This document shows, piece by piece, positions 1-7,332 of a stretch of 11,987 nucleotides of DNA. The notes under the pieces are model-generated. The model was not told the origin of the DNA, made no database searches, and worked only from the letters and a program-made list of their open reading frames with translations. Position 1 is the first letter of the stretch. Each line of letters begins with the position of its first letter. The position numbers and the translations under genes were made by a program. The stretch comes from CAYWGR01 sp964458015. Its GTDB lineage: Bacteria; Planctomycetota; Planctomycetia; Pirellulales; Thermoguttaceae. Location of the stretch: NCBI GenBank assembly GCA_964458015.1, contig CAYWGR010000177.1:1-11987 (forward strand), in the 5' to 3' direction.

Positions 1-1035
1 GCCGAAGAACTGCTCGGCATCTTGATCACGGACAAACAAACGGATCTGGCCGTCCAATTATTGCAACAACTAGATCGCACCAACCGCGTCTTGCGTCGTA
101 TCGTCTCCGTCTATGAAATTGCCAAACAGCCAGAAAAGGCTCTCCCGGAATTAGAGGAACTGCATCGCCGCGATCCCCAAGACTCGGCCGTTACGCTCCG
201 GCTGGCGGAATTGGCCGTACTTCGCCGCGATTTTCCGGCCGGAGTGAATTATTATCGTGAATTATTCCTGCAAACGCCCAACGATGATAAAATCAAAGGC
301 AAATTGGCGGAAACCTTGCTGCTGGAAGCGCGCGAAAACGTCAAAGCCGGACAACTGGATCGCGCGGGCAAATTGTTCGACGAGTCTTTCCGTCTGGAAC
401 CGCCCAACGTTGACCTGAAACGAGAATACGCCGGATTTTTGGCGACCGCCAAGCAGTTCGACCGCGCCGTGGCCCTGCTTGAACCGCTTACGGATCCGAA
501 ATCTCGACTGCAACTCGCAGCCATCTTGGAAATGCGCGGCCAACGCGCCGAGGCACTGCGGATTCTACTCGGTCTTGAAGGCTCGACGGAAATTTCCGCC
601 CAGGCAAAACGAGCCATCGTTCGCCTTCTTCTGGCCGACCGCAAATACGAGGAGGCGGCCGACCGCCTGATTCCCTTGCTCGATCAGCAACCGAACGATC
701 TTGCCTTGCGACGAGATTTCCTCGATGCCGTGGCCGCCTCGGACCAGTCGAGCAATGCCGTCCGCCGCATGATGACCGATGCCTATCATCGCTATCGTGA
801 AGCCAATTACCGCGACTTGGATGCCCTCGGTTTTGAACGGCTTGGTGATGCGTTGCAGCGATTAGGCATGTTTGAGGAAGCGAACGACGTGTTGCGTCAG
901 GCTGTGACCCAATATCCCGATATTCGCCGGCTCCGATACCTTTGGGCGCAAACGCTCGTCAACCTGGGCCGCTATGAAGAAGCCGAGTTGCAATACAAAG
1001 CGTTGTTAGAGGCTGCAACAAAGGCGACCAATTAG
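1..1035 (+). CDS. TPR-repeat protein, C-terminal part (5' end outside window)
   Basis: The reading frame is open from the first base of the window, so the TTG at 22 is not a convincing start and the gene very probably begins upstream. The visible 345 codons are almost wholly helical tetratricopeptide-like repeats. Typical helix-B patterns include 'EKALPELEELHRRDP', 'DRAGKLFDESFRLEPP', 'EEAADRLIPLLDQQPND', 'EEANDVLRQAVTQYPD' and, at the end, 'EEAELQYKALLEAA'. No catalytic motif, membrane segment or cysteine is visible. TPR arrays are protein-binding scaffolds; in this context an envelope or secretion/exopolysaccharide assembly role is possible but is inference, drawn only from the exported TPR-barrel gene 308 bases downstream in the same direction. 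The stop is TAG at 1033-1035, and its last base is the first base of an inserted repeat element. The family is clear; the function is unknown. Confidence 0.85.
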   Translation, partial: AEELLGILITDKQTDLAVQLLQQLDRTNRVLRRIVSVYEIAKQPEKALPELEELHRRDPQDSAVTLRLAELAVLRRDFPAGVNYYRELFLQTPNDDKIKGKLAETLLLEARENVKAGQLDRAGKLFDESFRLEPPNVDLKREYAGFLATAKQFDRAVALLEPLTDPKSRLQLAAILEMRGQRAEALRILLGLEGSTEISAQAKRAIVRLLLADRKYEEAADRLIPLLDQQPNDLALRRDFLDAVAASDQSSNAVRRMMTDAYHRYREANYRDLDALGFERLGDALQRLGMFEEANDVLRQAVTQYPDIRRLRYLWAQTLVNLGRYEEAELQYKALLEAATKATN

Positions 1036-1154
1036 TTTCTGTTGCGGAAAGCTAAATTGTCATTCTGAGCGCAGCGAAGAATCTCGTTAAATGTGCAAGA
1101 TTCTTCGCTGCGCTCAGAATGACTCCTAGCCTACGGCGTTTCCGCAACAGAAAC
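1035..1154. mobile_element. MITE-like 120-bp element with 16-bp TIRs and 6-bp target duplication
   Basis: The ends are perfect inverted repeats: GTTTCTGTTGCGGAAA at 1035-1050 and its reverse complement at 1139-1154. The direct repeat CAATTA flanks it at 1029-1034 and 1155-1160. One or two more bases also match if the boundaries are read slightly further in, so the duplication could be 6 to 8 bp. There is no room for a transposase, so the element would be mobilised in trans (inference). Removing it together with one copy of the direct repeat restores 'ACC AAT TAA', so the upstream TPR gene originally ended in TAA. The insertion changed this to TAG without altering the protein. The interior is mostly a second, longer inverted repeat, annotated separately. 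I cannot assign it to a transposase family. Confidence 0.7.
1059..1123. repeat. Nested perfect 26-bp inverted repeat (dispersed-palindrome type)
   Basis: The arms at 1059-1084 and 1098-1123 are perfect reverse complements over 26 bp, separated by a 13-base loop. The core is CATTCTGAGCGCAGCGAAGA. From memory, closely similar palindromes occur as dispersed repeats in many unrelated bacterial genomes; I could not check this here. In RNA the stem would be very stable and lies between two TPR genes. It could stall or process a read-through transcript, but no T-run follows either arm, so it is not a classical intrinsic terminator. Confidence 0.85.
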
Positions 1155-1160
1155 CAATTA

Positions 1161-1342
1161 AGATTAATGCGTGTTTTTCTACTCGCAAGTTTCCTTATTC
1201 GCCATTCACCGCGAACAAGACGCAACGCCCGCGGACTCTCTGGGAGTAATTCTCAACCAATCAGGAAAGTCCCATCACTTTCTGTCGATACTGGATGAAA
1301 TAGTTATGCCGTATCGGCAGACTCTAGCGGCAAGGGGGGGAC
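1161..1342 (+). other. Leader region before the TPR-barrel gene, no gene seen
   Basis: Together with the element before it, this forms the only gene-free stretch of over 300 bases. I see no ORF with coding character, no convincing -35/-10 pair and no riboswitch-like structure. Its only clear signal is the purine run AAGGGGGGG at 1332-1340, ending two bases before the ATG at 1343. The run is long enough for its 5' half to act as a Shine-Dalgarno sequence at normal spacing. Confidence 0.5.
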
Positions 1343-4300
1343 ATGCCTTTTCGCAAAGGCAATTATGCGCAGCTCACACGGACGATCCTGCTGGGATTCG
1401 TCTTCTTGGCTGCCGGTGCGCCCAGGGCATTCTGCGCGCAGCAAAATGCGAGTGATGCACAGAAGTTGGAGGCTGATATTCTGCTTGGCGCGGCCCAAAA
1501 CGCCGCCAGGCGCGGAGATATTGCCGAAGCCCTCGAACGGTTTCAGGAATTCCAGAAACGCTATCCCAACCGCGAGGAAGGCCCCCGCGGCTATGCGGAT
1601 GTCCTGTTCCAAGCCGGCCGCGCTGGCGAAGCCCTATCGCTCTATGAACGTCTTTTGAAAAAACATCCCGACGATCCGGTCCTGACTCGTTCGCTGGTCG
1701 ATGCTTTGCTGAATCTGGGAGACCATCCACGTGCAAAAACAATGCTGGCGGAGGCGGTCAAAAAATTCCCCAAACGCATTGATTTCGCGGTTTCGCTCGC
1801 CTTACTCCATGCCCTCGACGATGAAACAGCCGAAGCGGAGGAGTTGATCCGAAAATCAATCCAAGACCGCTCACTGCCCGATCGTCGAACGCGGCTGGAT
1901 GCAGCGTCGCTTTACATCCAACTTCGTCGCCCCAAGCAGGCCGCTCCGATTCTCGAAGCCTTGCGAAAGACCGATCCGAATGACGCCCGCGTGTTGGCGC
2001 TCTCCGTGCGTCACGCTCTATTGATCGGCGATACCCAGCAGGCATTGCGACTGGCCGACAAGCTCGACATCTCCTATCCGGGAAATATCGACTTGCGTCT
2101 CGAATTGGCTTCGGCCTTGTATGCAGCGAATAACTATGCCGAGGCCGGCCGGCTGTTTGCGGACATTCTTCAGAAATCACCCGACAACGTGGTTGCCTTG
2201 GTCGGCAGCGCGAGGGTAGCCATGCGCGATTATCGCCTGGAAGCCGCCGACGATTTCCTGCAAAAAGTGCCGGAGGCGTCGCGCAGCCGTCGCTGGCTTT
2301 TGGCGCTCGTCGAGCGCAACATCATCCTGGGAAACTACCGCCATGCTCACGAAATACTGGATCAGCTTTTGGAAGAAAACCCCGACGACCGGCAGGCAAC
2401 CATAACTTTGGCCGATCTTCATCGCGCCGAAAACGAATTTATCAAGGCCGATGCGATTTATTTGGACCAAGATGCCGCGGCAAATAACTCCGTCGCCGGC
2501 CGCCACTACGCTTTATCGCTCTTTCTCCAAAATCGCTACTGCGATGCAAGACGCCAATGCGAGCGGCTGCTTTCCATTGATCCTGCCGATGCCGAGACCA
2601 ATCTTCTGCTGGCCCGCATCTTTTGGAAAACGCATCAGCCCAAGGAAACCGCCGATCTGCTGCGTCAAATCTCGACCGACGACGCCGAACATCTTCCGGA
2701 ACAAATTTATCTCACGACATTCGTTTCCGACGCGATTCAACCCATCAAGCCGCCGCCGTATCCACGTCCGATTCAGACGGCCGTAACGCTTTTCGACTTG
2801 GCCATGAACGACGGGCACCGCGATTGGGCCAAAAACATCCTTACCGAGGCTCTCAATTCGGACCCCTATAATGTCGTCCTGAAAACGCGGCTGGCCGAAT
2901 GGCACGCCTCGTTCGGCGTACCTTGCCACGCACACACCGCGGCATTGATTTACGAAGAATTGCTCATGCGTGAGCCGGACAATCAAAAATGGCTGCTAGG
3001 GCTCGCCCGGGCCAACGTAACCATGCGTTGTTATGACCGAGCGTTGGAACTCTACGAACGTCTGCGTTGCGACGAACCGGGCAATTATCTGTATGCCCGC
3101 GAAAAGGCCGAAACCACCTTTTTCGTTTGCGGGTCGCCGAAGGGACTTGCCGACTACGACCGCGCCTTATGCTGTTGGTCCGGTCTGCACGAAGAAGCTG
3201 AGAGACTTTGCCAAGAACGTCTCGCCAAGGCGACTCATTTCTCATCGCCCAGCGTAGCGGCCTGTACATACGAAGACTTGCTCGCACTAGAACCCTACGA
3301 ACAACATATCGCCTTCGAATTGGGACAAGCCTACGGCATGTTGGGCAACACGACCGATGCCATCGACGCCTATCGACAATTGCTTGAGATCAATCCGAAC
3401 CATCGCGACGGGCAGGTCGCCCTGGAAGGCAAGCTGCTCAAACGCCGCCCGGTCATCGCGGCCGATACGCGATTCGTGCGAGAACGCGGACGTGACGGTC
3501 TAACCTCGATCGACCGATTCGGCGAATATGTAAAATACCAGTTCGCGCGCGAGGACGAGAACGAGCATCTCTCGGTCGGCTACGGACGGCTGAGCTTGGC
3601 GCCGACCTTCGGAGGCGGCACTTGCGGCGACGCCGTTACGTTCCAATACCAACAGAAGGCCGACGCGGATTTCGGCCCCCTTTGGTCGCCTTGCGTGCCC
3701 ATGCTGCTGTACATCGACGGCGAAGTGCAACGTTACGATCGGTGGGTCTCCACGAGGCCGGTCTACGAGGCCGGGGTCAAGCTGCGCAGCTATGATGATC
3801 TGGTTTGGACCATCGCCGGCACCATGGACAATATCTTGGAAAACGGCGAATCGCTCCAGCAAGACATCTACTGCGGCGGCGCGCGCACCGCCTTGAACTA
3901 CATGCCATGCAACTACTGGGAAACCGAAGCAACCTACGCCTACCAGCTATACTCCGACGACAATTCGCGGCATGCGGCGGAGTTTCGCAATCGTTTCCAA
4001 CTCACGCCCGATCCGAAGCGATTGACCCTTCTGGCCGAATGCTTCTATTGGAACTTCGCGGAGGAGTCCGTGTTCAGCCCCGGCCCCGATCCTTTCAACG
4101 ATATGCTGCACCCCTACTGGACGCCGATGAACTATGTGATGGGCGGCGTCGGCCTTGAATGGAAACAATGGCTTTCGTGCGACCGTTTTGACGGCGCCCA
4201 ACACTGTTGGGTCTCGTTTTCGGCCGTCAAACGTTGGGATAACCAGAACCAAAACTACATGGTCTATCGCGGGATGCTCAACTGGGACATCACGCGATGC

Positions 4301-4387
4301 CTGTCGGGCTACGCCTTGGGCGAGTACAACGAAGGTTCGCCCTATCGCGGCACCTGGGCCTACGGCGGCCTGGCGTGGAAGTTGTGA
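1343..4387 (+). CDS. Exported TPR protein with C-terminal outer-membrane beta-barrel-like domain
   Basis: This is a 1014-residue protein. Residues 1-32 form a signal peptide: a basic start, the hydrophobic stretch 'TILLGFVFLAAGA', and probable signal peptidase I cleavage around A29-A32. Residues about 40-700 are TPR repeats, for example 'AEALERFQEFQKRYPN', 'GEALSLYERLLKKHPDD' and 'TDAIDAYRQLLEINPNH'. Residues about 700-1014 change to alternating aromatic and polar strands ('VKYQFARED', 'AVTFQYQQ', 'EATYAYQLYSDDN', 'AYGGLAWKL'), as expected for an outer-membrane barrel. The layout matches PgaA and BcsC, which guide exopolysaccharide through the outer membrane, but no family-specific motif allows me to name it. 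Apart from one Cys in the signal peptide (C31), the first 399 residues are Cys-free; 18 Cys follow from C400 on. The start is fixed by an in-frame TAG at 1325-1327 and a purine-rich run before the ATG. It converges with the SecA-like gene, 8 bases apart. Confidence 0.8.
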   Translation: MPFRKGNYAQLTRTILLGFVFLAAGAPRAFCAQQNASDAQKLEADILLGAAQNAARRGDIAEALERFQEFQKRYPNREEGPRGYADVLFQAGRAGEALSLYERLLKKHPDDPVLTRSLVDALLNLGDHPRAKTMLAEAVKKFPKRIDFAVSLALLHALDDETAEAEELIRKSIQDRSLPDRRTRLDAASLYIQLRRPKQAAPILEALRKTDPNDARVLALSVRHALLIGDTQQALRLADKLDISYPGNIDLRLELASALYAANNYAEAGRLFADILQKSPDNVVALVGSARVAMRDYRLEAADDFLQKVPEASRSRRWLLALVERNIILGNYRHAHEILDQLLEENPDDRQATITLADLHRAENEFIKADAIYLDQDAAANNSVAGRHYALSLFLQNRYCDARRQCERLLSIDPADAETNLLLARIFWKTHQPKETADLLRQISTDDAEHLPEQIYLTTFVSDAIQPIKPPPYPRPIQTAVTLFDLAMNDGHRDWAKNILTEALNSDPYNVVLKTRLAEWHASFGVPCHAHTAALIYEELLMREPDNQKWLLGLARANVTMRCYDRALELYERLRCDEPGNYLYAREKAETTFFVCGSPKGLADYDRALCCWSGLHEEAERLCQERLAKATHFSSPSVAACTYEDLLALEPYEQHIAFELGQAYGMLGNTTDAIDAYRQLLEINPNHRDGQVALEGKLLKRRPVIAADTRFVRERGRDGLTSIDRFGEYVKYQFAREDENEHLSVGYGRLSLAPTFGGGTCGDAVTFQYQQKADADFGPLWSPCVPMLLYIDGEVQRYDRWVSTRPVYEAGVKLRSYDDLVWTIAGTMDNILENGESLQQDIYCGGARTALNYMPCNYWETEATYAYQLYSDDNSRHAAEFRNRFQLTPDPKRLTLLAECFYWNFAEESVFSPGPDPFNDMLHPYWTPMNYVMGGVGLEWKQWLSCDRFDGAQHCWVSFSAVKRWDNQNQNYMVYRGMLNWDITRCLSGYALGEYNEGSPYRGTWAYGGLAWKL

Positions 4388-4395
4388 TTCGGCAA

Positions 4396-6351
4396 TTAGC
4401 TCGGGGTATCGAGATACGGATCTTGCCCCATTTGCCGCTGCATTTTCTTGCGTTCTCTCTCGAAATACATCAGCGACTTGCGTTGGCTGAAATGGCGTCG
4501 CTCGACCTTGTTCTGGGATTTAACGAACAAGCGCGCAAGATGCTCGAACGGACCAGACGACTTCTCGCCCAATCCCTTCAATTTTTTCGATTTCTTCGGG
4601 CCGAGACCGGCCAACAACAAATCGTCGTCCAATGCAAGATACTGACGATATGTGCCGGGATCGCCCTGCCGGCCGCAACGCCCAATCAACTGGCGATCGA
4701 TGCGGCTCGAATCATGCATCTCGGTGCAGATGACGTGCAGCCCTCCCAGCTCGTGCATACCGGGGCCCAGCTTAATATCCGTTCCCCGGCCCGCCATGTT
4801 CGTTGATACCGTCACCTTGCCACGTTGTCCCGCCCTGGCCACGATGTCGGCCTCGGCCGCAACGTGGTTGGCGTTGAGCACTTGATGCTCGATCTTCAAA
4901 TCCGTCAGCATTTTGGAGAGGATTTCCGACTTGTCGATGGATCGTGTGCCGATCAACACCGGCCGCCCTATCGCATGAAATTGCCGAACCTCCTCGACCA
5001 CGGCCTTCCATTTTGCCTCGGCCTCGCCGAAAACCAGATCGGGCAGCCGTTGACGAATTGCAGGCCGATTCGTCGGAATCGGCAGCACGTGACAGCGATA
5101 GATGCGCCGCATCTCCTGCGCCGACCCCATCGCCGTGCCGGTCATGCCGCCCAAATTTTTGTAACGTAGGAAGAAGTCCTGAATGGTGATCCGCGCCGCC
5201 TGGCCCGTGGCAACCGTAACCTCGACGCCTTGCTTCGCCTCGACGGCCTGGTGAATTCCCTCGCGCCACTTGCGTCCCTCGGCCAACCGCCCGGTAAATT
5301 CATCGACAATAACGATTTCGCCCTTGCGGACCACGTATTGCCGATCGAGATGGTACTCGCGATCGACCATGATCGCCCGCTCGATGTATTGATAGATGTT
5401 GACCATGCCGACGGTGTCCATGAACGGCGGTTTCGGCAATAGACGAACCTTCTGCCGCCCCTCGCGAGTCAACTCCGCGGTCTTCTTATCGTGGTCGAAC
5501 TCGTAATCCTCATCCTCGACGAATTCCTTGATGACCGACGAACTCCACTTGTAGCATTCCACCTCAAGACGCTGCTCCTCGGTCGGCAGCGCGCTGATAA
5601 TCAACGGCGTCCGCGCCTCATCGATCAAAATACTGTCGGCCTCGTCGATCAAGGCGAAGGACGGATCTCCTTGAACCGGCTTCTCATCGTCGCCGGCATG
5701 GCCTTTTCCCAACATGCCGCCCAACAGATCCGTTTGCCCCTCACCGATACGGCGGAGCAACAAACGGTCGCGGAGAAAATCAAAGCCGAATTCCTTGGCC
5801 GTGCCGTAAGTAACGTCGCAGGCATAGGCCTCGCGCCGCTGTGGCTGCGACATGCTAGTTTCGATGACGCCGACGGTCATGCCCAGGGCTTGATAGAGAG
5901 GGCGCATCCAATCGGCGTCGCGCCGGGCAAGATAATCGTTGACGGTCGCCAGATGGCATCCCTTGCCCACTAGGCCGTGTAGATAGAGCGGCAACGTGGC
6001 CGTCAATGTTTTTCCTTCGCCCGTTTGCATCTCGACGATCGAACGATAAAAGATGGCGATGCCGCCGAGCAACTGCACGTCGAAATGCCGCATTTTCAAG
6101 GTGCGGCGTCCCGCTTCACGCACCAGGGCATACCCTTCGGGCAACAACCGGGCCAAAGGCTCGCCGCTTTTCGCGCGATAACGGAGCGAGAGACTCCGCT
6201 TGCGCAGTTGATGATCGTTCAACGTCTGAAGCTCTGGCTCCATGGCGGCGATCTTCGGCAAAATCGCCGCCCATCGCTTCAAACGCCACGGGTTCAAGCA
6301 GTCGCCCAAACTCGACAAATACGAAAGAATATCATCTGTGAAATCACTCAC
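4396..6351 (-). CDS. Truncated SecA-like translocase ATPase (no helical wing, finger or C-terminal tail)
   Basis: This is a 651-residue SecA-family DEAD ATPase. Visible motifs are Walker A 'MQTGEGKT' (108-115), 'TVNDYLARRDADWM' (136-149), 'TYGTAKEFGFDFLRD' (181-195), Walker B 'LIDEADSILIDEARTP' (234-249), 'VDEFTGR' (349-355), 'GGMTGTA' (401-407), 'STNMAGRGTDIKLGPG' (516-531) and the arginine-finger region 'GRCGRQGDPG' (557-566). Both nucleotide-binding domains and the preprotein cross-linking region are therefore present. The protein stops after 'KVERRHFSQRKSLMYFERE', where SecA's long scaffold helix starts, so the rest of the scaffold, the helical wing, the two-helix finger and the zinc site are absent. 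Bacterial SecA is usually 800-950 residues. About 25 extra residues precede Walker B. The start is GTG at 6349-6351, with an in-frame TGA six bases upstream. It lies 21 bases after the lipoprotein gene, so it is probably co-transcribed. A SecA2-type accessory role is inference; the housekeeping secA is presumably elsewhere. Confidence 0.9.
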   Translation of the reverse strand: MSDFTDDILSYLSSLGDCLNPWRLKRWAAILPKIAAMEPELQTLNDHQLRKRSLSLRYRAKSGEPLARLLPEGYALVREAGRRTLKMRHFDVQLLGGIAIFYRSIVEMQTGEGKTLTATLPLYLHGLVGKGCHLATVNDYLARRDADWMRPLYQALGMTVGVIETSMSQPQRREAYACDVTYGTAKEFGFDFLRDRLLLRRIGEGQTDLLGGMLGKGHAGDDEKPVQGDPSFALIDEADSILIDEARTPLIISALPTEEQRLEVECYKWSSSVIKEFVEDEDYEFDHDKKTAELTREGRQKVRLLPKPPFMDTVGMVNIYQYIERAIMVDREYHLDRQYVVRKGEIVIVDEFTGRLAEGRKWREGIHQAVEAKQGVEVTVATGQAARITIQDFFLRYKNLGGMTGTAMGSAQEMRRIYRCHVLPIPTNRPAIRQRLPDLVFGEAEAKWKAVVEEVRQFHAIGRPVLIGTRSIDKSEILSKMLTDLKIEHQVLNANHVAAEADIVARAGQRGKVTVSTNMAGRGTDIKLGPGMHELGGLHVICTEMHDSSRIDRQLIGRCGRQGDPGTYRQYLALDDDLLLAGLGPKKSKKLKGLGEKSSGPFEHLARLFVKSQNKVERRHFSQRKSLMYFERERKKMQRQMGQDPYLDTPS

Positions 6352-6372
6352 CGCTCACCCGCCCGTCCACGA

Positions 6373-7173
6373 CTATTGACTTTTCGGTAAATCCGCAATG
6401 TCGACCACGTTGTCCGAAACATCATCCTTGCCGCGTGGTTGAATGGTGCGAACAATCGGCTTCTGACCCGCAATGCCGCCGACACCTGCGCCGTCATCGA
6501 CCGGCCTTGGCATACGATCGTCGCCCGGTGCGCCGACGCGCGTGGCGGCCACGTTGGTAAACATGGGGGCGGTCGTGCGCGAATTTTGCACACCGGCCGA
6601 CGCTGAGGAAGAAGTCGGCGTGCCACGATAATTATAGGCCCCGCTGGAAGACGGATAAGGGCTTGTCGAACCGGCGGGAGGAGCCGTATTCGGCGTCCCG
6701 GGTGAGGTAGATGACGGTGTTGCCGCCTTGCTTGGCATGGTCGAAGTAGGCCGCGGCGCTAAAACGCTCGGCGATATCCCCGGTAAACTGTTATTCCCCG
6801 TATTTCCAGGCGGCGCTGCTAACGGAGCTGTTGATGGTGCTGCTGATGGTGCTGCCGCTGGCGGCGATATCGCCGCGGGAGCTAAGGAAGGCGTAGGTGT
6901 GGGCGTAGGCGACGTTGAGGAAGCGCCTGATGGTTGCATGGGCAACTGAACATTCGGCACCATCGATCCCGCGGCACCGGAAGAAGCGGCCGGGGCAGAT
7001 GCCGCGAACGGCGGCGTTTGATAGCCGGGATCTGTCGCGGGACACCCTGTTACCGACCCCGTGGGCGGCGGAGGAATCGTCGTCCGGCCAAAAAACGGGT
7101 CGGTCGTCGGGGCCTGACTCTTGCAGCCCGTCGCCAATATCCCGATCAGCATTAGCGCAAAATGCCACTTCAT
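6373..7173 (-). CDS. Pro/Ser/Ala/Thr-rich low-complexity lipoprotein
   Basis: This 266-residue protein begins with a lipoprotein signal, 'MKWHFALMLIGILATGC', in which C17 would be lipidated after signal peptidase II cleavage (lipobox ATGC, slightly atypical at -3). The mature part is nearly all Pro, Ser, Ala, Thr and Gly, including 'SPTPTPTPSLAPAA' and 'PSAAPSTAPLAAPPG', and is probably disordered. Such segments usually act as spacers crossing the periplasm or cell wall. Only the last 60 or so residues are more complex, ending 'DNVVDIADLPKSQ'. No enzymatic motif is seen. The ATG has no Shine-Dalgarno sequence, but it overlaps the stop of a candidate small ORF as ATGA, which would allow translational coupling. 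The SecA-like gene follows after 21 bases. I do not recognise a family. Confidence 0.8.
   Translation of the reverse strand: MKWHFALMLIGILATGCKSQAPTTDPFFGRTTIPPPPTGSVTGCPATDPGYQTPPFAASAPAASSGAAGSMVPNVQLPMQPSGASSTSPTPTPTPSLAPAAISPPAAAPSAAPSTAPLAAPPGNTGNNSLPGISPSVLAPRPTSTMPSKAATPSSTSPGTPNTAPPAGSTSPYPSSSGAYNYRGTPTSSSASAGVQNSRTTAPMFTNVAATRVGAPGDDRMPRPVDDGAGVGGIAGQKPIVRTIQPRGKDDVSDNVVDIADLPKSQ
6827..6862 (-). repeat. Three imperfect 12-bp tandem repeats inside the lipoprotein gene
   Basis: On the plus strand the units GCTGTTGATGGT, GCTGCTGATGGT and a diverged GCTGCCGCTGGC follow each other. On the coding strand they give an Ala/Pro/Ser-rich repeat. Units that are whole codons allow length change by slippage without a frameshift, which fits a disordered spacer. 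Confidence 0.65.
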
Positions 7174-7289
7174 GAGGCCGGTAGATTAACGTTTTCCCGG
7201 GCTCTGTCCAGAGCGATTTGGGAGATTCCGACCTTATCCAAGATTCTCGACACTCGCAACACACGACCCAGCTTGCCTGCATTGCCCAC
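7170..7289 (-). CDS. Candidate 39-codon small ORF, stop overlaps next gene as ATGA
   Basis: The ORF starts at GTG (7287-7289), directly after an in-frame TAA, and runs 39 codons to a TGA that shares bases with the ATG of the following lipoprotein gene. The peptide contains 'GKLGRVLRVSRILDKVG' and then 'ISQIALDRARENVNLPAS', so it is basic and probably helical. It fills most of the otherwise unexplained 159-base gap in a tight minus-strand gene run, and the downstream gene lacks its own Shine-Dalgarno sequence, which suits coupling. Against it: no Shine-Dalgarno before the GTG, no recognised family and two AGA codons. It could also be a chance frame. Confidence 0.3.
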   Translation of the reverse strand: MGNAGKLGRVLRVSRILDKVGISQIALDRARENVNLPAS

Positions 7290-7332
7290 TTACCACATAA
7301 TGTATTTGGCAATCAGGAAAACTAATGGCGTT

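Noticed and set aside
1059..1123. Intrinsic terminator for the first TPR gene
   Set aside because: The stem is strong, but neither side is followed by a T-run and the loop is 13 bases; the arms are better explained as part of an inserted repeat element.
1161..1342. Riboswitch or promoter upstream of the TPR-barrel gene
   Set aside because: No recognisable aptamer core, no paired helices that stand out and no -35/-10 pair with acceptable spacing.
4396..4500. Frameshift or pseudogene explanation of the short SecA
   Set aside because: The sequence beyond the stop is the coding 3' end of the convergent TPR-barrel gene, so there is no decayed C-terminal SecA region to recover.
4297..4806. 169-codon plus-strand frame across the SecA gene end
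   Set aside because: It lies antisense to well-supported SecA motifs and overlaps the end of the TPR-barrel gene in another frame; no ribosome binding site and no domain pattern.
7201..7214. Hairpin GCTCTG-tc-CAGAGC as a terminator between the lipoprotein genes
   Set aside because: Short stem with almost no loop, no T-run on either strand, and it lies within the candidate small ORF.
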